From Clostridia bacterium (GTDB taxonomy: Bacteria; Bacillota; Clostridia; Oscillospirales; CAG-272), in assembly GCA_017938425.1 (NCBI GenBank), contig JAGBBQ010000022.1, positions 1 through 33,298 on the forward strand: a DNA stretch of 33,298 nt, given 5' to 3'. Position 1 is the stretch's first letter, and each line of letters opens with the position of its first letter. The position numbers and the translations under genes are program-made. This document shows, one piece after another, positions 1-6,201 of the stretch. The notes under the pieces are model-generated. The model worked only from the letters and a program-made list of their open reading frames with translations. It did no database searches and was not told where the DNA came from.

Positions 1-660
1 AAATGAAGTTGCGCTTGCGCAAATGAAGTGGGCTTGCGCCCAATGAAGTTACGGCTGTGCCGTAAATGAAGTTGCCTTCGGCAAATGAAGTGGGCTTACG
101 CCCAATGAAGTTACGGCTGTGCCGTAAATGAAGTTGCACTTTGTGCAAATGAAGTGGGCTTGCGCCCAATGAAGTTACGGCTGTGCCGTAAATGAAGTTG
201 CGCTTTGCGCAAATGAAGTGCTTCGCAATGAAGTTGCCTTCGGCAAATGAAGTGGGCTTGCGCCCAATGAAGTTACGGCTACGCCGTAAATGAAGTTGCG
301 CTTGCGCAAATGAAGTGGGCTTGCGCCCAATGAAGTTACGGCTGTGCCGTAAATGAAGTTGCCTTCGGCAAATGAAGTGGGCTTACGCCCAATGAAGTTA
401 CGGCTATGCCGTAAATGAAGTTGCCTTCGTGCAAATGAAGTGGGCTTACGCCCAATGAAGTTACGGCTATGCCGTAAATGAAGTTGCCTTCGTGCAAATG
501 AAGTGCTTCGCAATGAAGTTGCCTTCGGCAAATGAAGTGGGCTTGCGCCCAATGAAGTTACGGCTGCGCCGTAAATGAAGTTGCGCTTGCGCAAATGAAG
601 TGGGCTTGCGCCCAATGAAGTTACGGCTGCGCCGTAAATGAAGTTGCGCTTTGCGCAAAC
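1..660. repeat. Array of about 32 short hairpins separated by AATGAAGT
   Basis: The octamer AATGAAGT recurs every 15-23 bp, and each interval is a small perfect or near-perfect palindrome. Five hairpin types are seen: A TGCGCTTGCGCA, B GGGCTTGCGCCC, C TACGGCTGTGCCGTA, D TGCCTTCGGCA and E GCTTCGC. Their order is not random: (A or D)-B-C repeats about ten times, giving a higher-order unit near 63 bp. Loops vary (C has TGT, TAC, TAT or TGC) while stems stay paired, and one A copy (TGCACTTTGTGCA) carries a paired G-C to A-T change in its stem. The array is cut by the left window edge and ends next to a terminator. It has no credible coding content; open frames here are translated repeat. Function unknown. 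Confidence 0.93.
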
Positions 661-664
661 GGAT

Positions 665-690
665 ACACGCCCGGGGGCGTGATTTTTTTT
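665..690 (+). terminator. Rho-independent terminator after the hairpin array
   Basis: A CACGCC/GGCGTG stem (666-681) with a tiny G-rich loop is followed by A and eight T. It would end a transcript entering from the left edge through the hairpin array. Confidence 0.75.
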
Positions 691-937
691 GTAAAACCGC
701 TTTATTTTCCCCTTTCGTCCTACCGATGACTCATATTTTTCCTGCTTGAAAAATAAATTTTTTCACGCTGATTTTTTCTCTGTTTTGTGCAAAGCGAACA
801 AAAGGATTTTTGCCGTTTTCGTTTTACCGCCGAGAATGTTAAAAAAGGTATTTCGATCCTCTACTGCTTTTGTGTATTTTCAATAAAACAAGACAAAATA
901 TTAACAATCCCACGCCTATGGGTGGGAGAAAAAACCA
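691..937. other. AT-rich intergenic region with an inverted repeat before the pflB promoter
   Basis: No gene is seen here. The only structure noted is the inverted repeat TCCCAC (908-913) / GTGGGA (922-927), which ends 10 bp before the pflB -35 box. It could be an operator or a weak hairpin. Confidence 0.5.
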
Positions 938-967
938 TTGACTTTTTGTGCAACTTTATGGTATAAT
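938..967 (+). promoter_or_regulatory. pflB promoter
   Basis: TTGACT at 938-943 and a perfect TATAAT at 962-967 are separated by 18 bp. This predicts a start near 974 and a leader of about 100 nt. Confidence 0.8.
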
Positions 968-990
968 ATTCTCGCTAAAAAACAATATCT

Positions 991-1042
991 TGATCGTTTT
1001 TGCAAATGCCACACTAAATATGGTGTTTGCGCCCCCCGATCA
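991..1042 (+). promoter_or_regulatory. Structured pflB 5' leader hairpin
   Basis: TGATCG (991-996) pairs with CGATCA (1037-1042). Inside, GCAAA (1002-1006) pairs with TTTGC (1026-1030) and CAC (1010-1012) with GTG (1023-1025). The result is one long interrupted stem-loop just upstream of the pflB ribosome-binding site. It could stabilise the mRNA or regulate translation. No known riboswitch class was recognised. Confidence 0.5.
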
Positions 1043-1075
1043 GAACCCGAACGAAGAAAGCAGGTAAATCATTTT

Positions 1076-3304
1076 ATGAGAGAAGAATGGAAGAAATTTC
1101 GGGAAGGCAAATGGCAGACCGAAGTAAACGTTGATGACTTCATTCAGAAGAATTTCACCCCTTACGAGGGGGATGCGTCCTTCCTCGCAGGTGCGACGGA
1201 GGATACCAAGGCGCTTTGGGCGCAGGTAATGGATCTGACCAAGCAGGAGCGCGAGAAGGGAAGCGCTCTCGATATGGATACGGAGATCGTTTCCACGATC
1301 ACCTCGCACGGCGCGGGCTACCTTGATAAGGAGAAGGAGAAGATCGTGGGCTTCCAGACGGACAAGCCCTTCAAGCGCTCGCTCCAGCCCTACGGCGGTA
1401 TCCGTATGGCGATCAAGGCCTGCAAGGATAACGGCTTTGAGGTGGATCCCGAGATCGTCGAGTTTTTCACCACGCACAGAAAGACGCACAACGAGGGCGT
1501 TTTCGATGCATACACCCCCGAGATGCGCGTTTGCCGCACCAACCATATCATTACGGGCTTGCCCGATGCCTACGGCCGCGGCCGTATCATCGGTGACTAT
1601 CGCCGCGTGCCCCTCTACGGCGTGGATTTTCTGATCGCCGATAAGGAGGCGCAGAAGGCGTCCACGGGCTCTACGATGAGTGCGGACGTGATCCGTGACA
1701 GAGAGGAGCTCTCCGAGCAGATCAAGGCATTGAAGGCGCTGAAGCTGCTTGGCGCGATCTACGGCTTCGATCTTTCCGTTCCCGCGAAGGATACGAAGGA
1801 GGCGATTCAGTTCCTTTATTTTGCTTATCTTGCTGCCGTGAAGGAGCAGAACGGCGCGGCAATGAGCCTTGGCCGTACCTCCACCTTCCTTGATATCTAC
1901 GCGCAGCGCGACCTTGAGGCAGGCGTTTATACGGAGCAACAGATCCAGGAGTTTGTGGATCACTTTGTGATGAAGCTTCGCCTTGTGAAGTTCGCGCGTA
2001 CCCCCGATTATAACAAGATCTTTGCAGGTGATCCCACCTGGGTGACCGAGTCGCTCGGCGGCGTCGGTGTGGACGGGCGTCCCCTTGTCACCAAGATGTC
2101 CTTCCGTTATCTGCATACGCTGGATAACCTCGGCTCCTCTCCCGAGCCGAATATGACGGTGCTGTGGTCGGTGCTCCTTCCCGAGAACTTCAAGAAGTAC
2201 TGCGCCGATATCTCCATCCGCCATTCCGCGATCCAGTATGAGAATGACGATCTGATGCGTCCTCTGCACGGCGAGGATTACGGCATCGCCTGCTGCGTAT
2301 CCTCGATGCGTATCGGCAAGGAGATGCAGTTCTTCGGTGCTCGTGCCAACCTTGCAAAGTGCCTTCTTTACGCGATCAACGGCGGCGTCGATGAGATGAC
2401 GCGTACGCAGGTCGGTCCCGCATTCAAGGCGGTGGAGGGCGATTACCTCGACTACGATGACGTTATGGCGAAGTACCGCGATATGATGAAGTGGCTCGCC
2501 CGCGTATACGTCAACACTCTGAATATCATTCACTATATGCACGATAAGTATAGCTACGAGAAGCTGCAGATGGCTCTGCACGATCGCAGCGTGCGCCGTT
2601 GGTTCGCGACGGGTATCGCGGGTATGAGCGTGGTGGCGGACTCGCTGTCGGCGATCAAGTACGGCCGCGTCAAGGTCGTAAGAGACGAGACGGGCTTTAT
2701 CGTGGATTATATCGCGCAGAACGATTTCCCGAAGTACGGCAACGATGATGACCGTGTGGACAGCATCGCACAGGAGGTGCTTCACACCTTCATTTCCTAT
2801 ATTCGCGAGAATGCGACCTACCGTGAGTCGATCGCGACCACCTCGGTCCTGACGATCACCTCCAACGTCGTATACGGAAAGAATACCGGCTCCACGCCGG
2901 ACGGCAGAAAGGGCGGCGAGCCCTTTGCTCCGGGCGCCAACCCGATGCACGGCAGAGATACCAACGGTGCGATCGCATCGCTCTCCTCGGTGGCAAAGCT
3001 TCGCTTCGAGGATGCGCAGGACGGTATTTCCAATACCTTCTCGATCACGCCCGGCTCGCTGGGTAAGACCAAGGGTGCCGCGATCGATAACCTCGTTTCG
3101 CTTCTCGACGGCTACGTTCTCAAGAACGGCCAGCATCTGAACGTCAACGTCTTTGACCGCGAGACGCTTCTGGATGCGCAGAAGCACCCCGAGCTCTATC
3201 CGCAGCTGACGGTGCGTGTTTCGGGCTATGCGGTGAACTTTGTGAAGCTGACCAAGGAGCAGCAGGATGAGGTAATATCCCGTACCTTTCATCAGCGTCT
3301 CTGA
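1076..3304 (+). CDS. pflB: Formate C-acetyltransferase (pyruvate formate-lyase)
   Basis: This glycyl-radical enzyme converts pyruvate and CoA to acetyl-CoA and formate in the cytoplasm. The 742-aa product is close to the family's usual length of about 750-760. The adjacent active-site cysteines are C406-C407 (IACCVSSM), and the C-terminal glycyl-radical motif RVSGYAV has its radical glycine at G717. The open frame extends upstream to 938, but that codon lies in the -35 box. The ATG at 1076 follows a purine-rich AGAAAGCAGG stretch and gives the family N-terminus (MREEWKKF). The activase gene pflA lies downstream, beyond about 800 bp of repeats. Confidence in function is very high; the start is well supported by the promoter position. 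Confidence 0.97.
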   Translation: MREEWKKFREGKWQTEVNVDDFIQKNFTPYEGDASFLAGATEDTKALWAQVMDLTKQEREKGSALDMDTEIVSTITSHGAGYLDKEKEKIVGFQTDKPFKRSLQPYGGIRMAIKACKDNGFEVDPEIVEFFTTHRKTHNEGVFDAYTPEMRVCRTNHIITGLPDAYGRGRIIGDYRRVPLYGVDFLIADKEAQKASTGSTMSADVIRDREELSEQIKALKALKLLGAIYGFDLSVPAKDTKEAIQFLYFAYLAAVKEQNGAAMSLGRTSTFLDIYAQRDLEAGVYTEQQIQEFVDHFVMKLRLVKFARTPDYNKIFAGDPTWVTESLGGVGVDGRPLVTKMSFRYLHTLDNLGSSPEPNMTVLWSVLLPENFKKYCADISIRHSAIQYENDDLMRPLHGEDYGIACCVSSMRIGKEMQFFGARANLAKCLLYAINGGVDEMTRTQVGPAFKAVEGDYLDYDDVMAKYRDMMKWLARVYVNTLNIIHYMHDKYSYEKLQMALHDRSVRRWFATGIAGMSVVADSLSAIKYGRVKVVRDETGFIVDYIAQNDFPKYGNDDDRVDSIAQEVLHTFISYIRENATYRESIATTSVLTITSNVVYGKNTGSTPDGRKGGEPFAPGANPMHGRDTNGAIASLSSVAKLRFEDAQDGISNTFSITPGSLGKTKGAAIDNLVSLLDGYVLKNGQHLNVNVFDRETLLDAQKHPELYPQLTVRVSGYAVNFVKLTKEQQDEVISRTFHQRL

Positions 3305-4012
3305 TTTGGAAGGTGTATTTCGGTGAGACCGAAAAGGATTGGAGGATTATTGTAATAGTGCCTCTTTTTATACGTGGTGCGTATTTGATAAGGCACTAAG
3401 GTTGAAAAACTTCGTTTTTCTTCCGTTTCTATCGTAAATCCTTTTCTATTTCCGTTTTCGGGACTCGGTGTACCTATGTACACCTCTCGCCCCGAAGAAC
3501 GAAAATTCTCCCGCAAAATCCCCTCTTCCAAATCGCTTGGAGCGCAGACGGTACTCTGCGGAAAGTCGAGGGATGTATTTTCGGTGAGACCAAAAATTTG
3601 GAAGGTGTATTTCGGTGAGACCGAAAAGGATGTTTTATATTATTGAATTGTGCCTCTTTTTATACGTGGTGCGTATTTGATTAGGCATTAAGGTTGAAAA
3701 ACTTCGTTTTTCTTCCAACCGATTAGAATCCTTTTCTATTTCCGTTTTCGGGACTCGGTGTACCTATGTACACCTCTCGCCCCGAAGAACGAAAATTCTC
3801 CCGCAAAATCCCCTCTTCCAAATCGCTTGGAGCGCAGACGGAACTCTGCGCAGAGTCGAGGGATGTATTTTCGGTGAGACCGAAAATTTGGAAGGTGTAT
3901 TTCGGTGAGACCGAAAAGGATAATTGTTTTATTGGAATTGCGCCTCGTTTTAAGCGAAGTGCGTATTTGATAAGGCACTAAGGTTGAAAAACTCTGTTTT
4001 TCTTCCGTTTCT
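3305..4012. repeat. Tandem structured repeat of about 290 bp, 2.4 copies
   Basis: The copies start at 3305, 3597 and 3887 (periods 292 and 290 bp), each opening with TTTGGAAGGTGTATTTCGGT; the third stops near 4012. Each unit holds several stem-loops: TTTCGGT-GAG-ACCGAAA (twice at each unit junction), GAAAAAC-TTC-GTTTTTC, GGTGTAC-CTAT-GTACACC inside a longer TTCGGG/CCCGAA stem, and CGCAGA/TCTGCG. A short segment after the first hairpin and some loops differ between copies, while the stems are kept. Short open frames here (60-80 aa) are not shared between the copies in a convincing way and I do not call them genes. The element begins directly after the pflB stop codon. It may be a dispersed structured-RNA repeat. 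Confidence 0.92.
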
Positions 4013-4035
4013 GTTGAAAATTTTTTAAAAAAAGA

Positions 4036-4075
4036 GCCGTTTCACGGAGGGCTTTGCTCGCGTGGGCGGCTTTTT
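4036..4075 (+). terminator. Terminator-like hairpin upstream of pflA
   Basis: GCCG...CACG pairs with CGTG...CGGC around a loop of about 14 nt. It is followed by TTTTT and preceded by an A tract. It stands 38 bp before the pflA start with no clear promoter in between, so it may act as a partial terminator or attenuator separating pflB from pflA expression. Confidence 0.55.
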
Positions 4076-4113
4076 GCCCCAAATGACGAAATAATGGGAA
4101 AGGAGATGTCGGG

Positions 4114-4836
4114 ATGAAGGGATATATACATTCGATCGAGAGCTTCGGCACGGTGGACGGGCCGGGCATACGGTTCGTCGTGTTCTTTAGCGGCTGTCCG
4201 ATGCGATGCCTGTACTGTCATAATCCGGATACCTGGCATATGGGCGGCGAGTATATCTCGGCAGAGTCACTGATCGAGAGGATGCGCCGTAACCTTCCTT
4301 TTTACCGCTCGGGCGGTATCACCGCAACGGGCGGCGAGCCGACGATGCAGCTCGGCTTTCTGATCGAGCTTTTCAAGCTTGCAAAGGCAGAGGGTGTGCA
4401 TACCTGCCTCGATACCTCGGGGATCTTATTCCGAGAGGATGCGCAGTATGACGAGCTGCTGAAGTATACCGACCTTATCATGCTGGACATCAAGCATATG
4501 GATCCCGATGAGCACCGTAGGCTGACGGGGCACGACAACGCGCGCATTTTCGCGTTTTTCGAGTACCTGCAGAGGAAGGGAGCGCGCGTGCGCGTGCGCC
4601 ACGTGGTGGTCCCGGGCATCACCTATAACGAGGAGCAGCTTTCTGCCCTCGGCCGTTATCTGAAGGGAAGAGAAAACGTAGAGAGCGTCGAGCTTCTCTC
4701 CTATCATTCGATGGGCATCGAGAAGTATAAGAGCCTCGGCCTTTCCTATCCCTTGACGCAAACCGAGCCGCTGACCGATGCGCAGCTGCGCCACGCATAC
4801 GAGATCGTGAATGCGGCAAGAAACGTAGAAACATAA
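4114..4836 (+). CDS. pflA: Pyruvate formate-lyase activating enzyme (radical SAM)
   Basis: This enzyme uses S-adenosylmethionine and a [4Fe-4S] cluster to install the glycyl radical on PflB. The 240-aa product carries the canonical N-terminal CxxxCxxC cluster motif at C28, C32 and C35 (GCPMRCLYCHN). It also has the glycine-rich TGGEP SAM-binding motif and the FGTVDGPGIR entry typical of activases. Length matches E. coli PflA (about 246 aa). The ATG at 4114 follows AAGGAGA with good spacing. ppa begins 11 bp after its stop, suggesting cotranscription. The upstream terminator-like hairpin makes its own regulation uncertain. Confidence 0.97.
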   Translation: MKGYIHSIESFGTVDGPGIRFVVFFSGCPMRCLYCHNPDTWHMGGEYISAESLIERMRRNLPFYRSGGITATGGEPTMQLGFLIELFKLAKAEGVHTCLDTSGILFREDAQYDELLKYTDLIMLDIKHMDPDEHRRLTGHDNARIFAFFEYLQRKGARVRVRHVVVPGITYNEEQLSALGRYLKGRENVESVELLSYHSMGIEKYKSLGLSYPLTQTEPLTDAQLRHAYEIVNAARNVET

Positions 4837-4847
4837 AGGAGAAATCA

Positions 4848-5390
4848 GTGAATATTTGGCACGATATAGACAGATCCCGCATCACCCCCGAGCGCTTTAC
4901 CGCCGTGATTGAAATATCCAAGGGCGGAAAGAACAAGTACGAGCTGGATAAAAGCACGGGTATGCTGATGCTGGACCGTGTTTTGTATACCTCAACGCAT
5001 TATCCCGCCAACTACGGCTTTATTCCGCGCACCCTGGCGGAGGATGGAGACCCGTTGGACGTTCTGGTGCTTTGCCAGGAGGCTCTGATCCCTATGACGC
5101 TCGTGGAATGCAAGCCCATCGGCGTGCTTGAGATGCGAGACGGGGATGCACCCGATCAGAAGATCATTGCGGTCCCGATCCAGGACCCCTCTTATAACAC
5201 CTATGAATCCATCCATCAGATCCCCTCGCATATCTTCGATGAGCTGTCGAACTTCTTCGAGGTCTATAAGACTCTTGAGGGCGTACATACCGAGGTGACG
5301 GGCATTCACGGTGTGTATGACTCCCTGCGCGTGATCCAGCACAGCATGGAGCTTTATAACGTCGCCTTTGCTCCTACGGAGCAGGGCTGA
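4848..5390 (+). CDS. ppa: Inorganic pyrophosphatase, family I
   Basis: A cytoplasmic Mg-dependent enzyme that hydrolyses pyrophosphate to phosphate, pulling biosynthetic and CoA-ligase reactions forward. The 180-aa product has the family I signature EDGDPLDVLV with metal-binding D66, D68 and D71, plus the upstream GGKNKYELD and HYPANYGFIP stretches. The start is GTG at 4848, with AAAGGAG ending 5 bp upstream; no ATG fits. It follows pflA by 11 bp. No strong terminator is visible after it; a weak AT-rich hairpin (GAAAACG 5479-5485 / CGTTTTC 5502-5508) is the only candidate before the T-box promoter. Confidence 0.95.
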   Translation: MNIWHDIDRSRITPERFTAVIEISKGGKNKYELDKSTGMLMLDRVLYTSTHYPANYGFIPRTLAEDGDPLDVLVLCQEALIPMTLVECKPIGVLEMRDGDAPDQKIIAVPIQDPSYNTYESIHQIPSHIFDELSNFFEVYKTLEGVHTEVTGIHGVYDSLRVIQHSMELYNVAFAPTEQG

Positions 5391-5515
5391 TGATTTAAGA
5401 ACTTCCTTATCCCAAAAAGCAAAAAAACCATTGTGCAAGACGAACAACGGATGTGCTGTATTTTTGTCAAAAAATGTTGAAAACGCCGTTTTTGAAAAAA
5501 TCGTTTTCGCTTTTC

Positions 5516-5544
5516 TTGACAACGGCATCCGTTTGTGATAGTAT
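5516..5544 (+). promoter_or_regulatory. Promoter P1 of T-box leader 1
   Basis: TTGACA (5516-5521), 17 bp, then TAGTAT (5539-5544). Transcription is predicted to start near 5551, right before the first T-box Stem I. Confidence 0.8.
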
Positions 5545-5550
5545 TATCCC

Positions 5551-5814
5551 ATAAAAGCGATGACGAAGACGGTGCTTTCGGCACTGCGGGGCAGAGAAAC
5601 GGCGGTTGGTGCGAGCCGTGCGCAGCGAGAGCGCTTATCACTTCCGAGCCGGAGGTCCGAAATCCTTTAGGGCCTCACGAGGAGCACAGCGTTAGTGTGC
5701 GGGAGTTGATGGACTCCGCTGAGTGGCGCGTAAGCGCAATTTGAGTGGTACCGCGAGTGATTGTTCACCCGTCTCAAAGGAAGGCTTCTTTTGAGTCGGG
5801 CTTTTTGTTTTTTT
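5551..5814 (+). promoter_or_regulatory. T-box leader 1, isoleucine specifier (ATC)
   Basis: A transcriptional T-box riboswitch. Stem I has the GATGACGAAGA base, the AGAGA motif at 5593-5597 and the GGTTGGTGCGAGCC apical loop. The specifier-loop 3' strand reads ATC (5637-5639), followed by ACTTCCGAG. By alignment to the family pattern (codon, A, CU, then GAG) this is the Ile codon. The T-box TGGTACCGCG is at 5746-5755; its TGGT bulge suits a tRNA with discriminator A73, as in tRNA-Ile. TTTGAG (5740-5745) can pair with CTCAAA (5773-5778) as antiterminator. The competing terminator uses the same CTCAAA within a CCCG...CGGG stem (5768-5800) and a T tract. The Leu codon TTA lies in another register and is a less likely reading. 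Confidence 0.93.
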
Positions 5815-5863
5815 GCTCACGGAAAAAGGGAATACCTTCTCTCGACTTTTTTATGAAAAACAC

Positions 5864-5892
5864 TTGACAAATAAAAAAAGATATGATACAAT
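5864..5892 (+). promoter_or_regulatory. Promoter P2 between the two T-boxes
   Basis: TTGACA (5864-5869), 17 bp, then TACAAT (5887-5892). It gives T-box 2 its own start site near 5899, after the T-box 1 terminator. Confidence 0.82.
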
Positions 5893-5898
5893 GTCTAC

Positions 5899-6168
5899 CA
5901 TAAAGCGTTGACGAAGAGGGCATAGGCGATGTCGCTTGGCAGAGAAATGGCGGTTGGTGCAAGCCATGAAGCGAGGCTGTATGCTTGTAACTTCCGAGCC
6001 GAGGGGAAGAAAGGCTTTTTTGCTGAGTAGAACCTCTCCGTGACTGCCGCGTCAGAGCATACGGGCTGTTAGGCCTTGAGTGGCGCATAAGCGCAATTTG
6101 AGTGGTACCGCGGGTTCGTTACATACGGCTCGTCTCAAAGTATTTTATCTTTGGGGCGAGCCTTTTTT
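5899..6168 (+). promoter_or_regulatory. T-box leader 2, valine specifier (GTA)
   Basis: A second complete T-box. GTTGACGAAGA base, AGAGA (5941-5945), and apical loop GGTTGGTGCAAGCC closed by ATGGC/GCCAT. Stem helices TCGCTT/AAGCGA and GGCATA/TATGCT hold the specifier loop, whose codon is GTA (5987-5989) followed by ACTTCCGAG in the same register as leader 1. The T-box TGGTACCGCG is at 6103-6112. The antiterminator TTTGAG (6097-6102) with CTCAAA (6134-6139) competes with the terminator GGCTCG...CGAGCC (6127-6162) and six T. The specifier reads valine; the TGGT bulge fits A73 of tRNA-Val. It lies directly upstream of the fusion gene at 6202. Confidence 0.93.
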
Positions 6169-6201
6169 GTTTTCCGCCCCGCCAAGGAGGAAACTTTCAA
6201 G

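Noticed and set aside
175..658. Open frames of 146 and 63 aa on the minus strand across the hairpin array
   Set aside because: They are translations of the repeated octamer and palindromes (repeating TSLGASPLHL-like text), with no SD sequence and no independent coding signal.
1..660. CRISPR array
   Set aside because: The constant unit is only 8 bp, the intervals are a handful of recurring palindromes of 7-15 bp rather than unique spacers, and no cas gene is present.
890..907. Rex operator upstream of pflB
   Set aside because: Only a TTAACAA half-site is present; the other half does not match TTGTTAA.
938..1075. N-terminal extension of PflB from an upstream TTG
   Set aside because: The codon coincides with the -35 box and the segment covers the promoter and hairpin leader; PflB family proteins start near MREEWKKF.
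974..1075. ZTP (pfl motif) riboswitch in the pflB leader
   Set aside because: The leader lacks the conserved CCGCC/GGGCA-type elements and pseudoknot of that class; only a simple nested hairpin is seen.
3736..3981. Small genes within the pfl repeats (71-80 aa, both strands)
   Set aside because: They run over the hairpins and unit junctions, lack SD sequences, and are not kept intact in every repeat copy.
5535..5744. 69-aa open frame inside T-box leader 1
   Set aside because: It is a structured RNA leader with all T-box landmarks; the frame has no ribosome-binding site.
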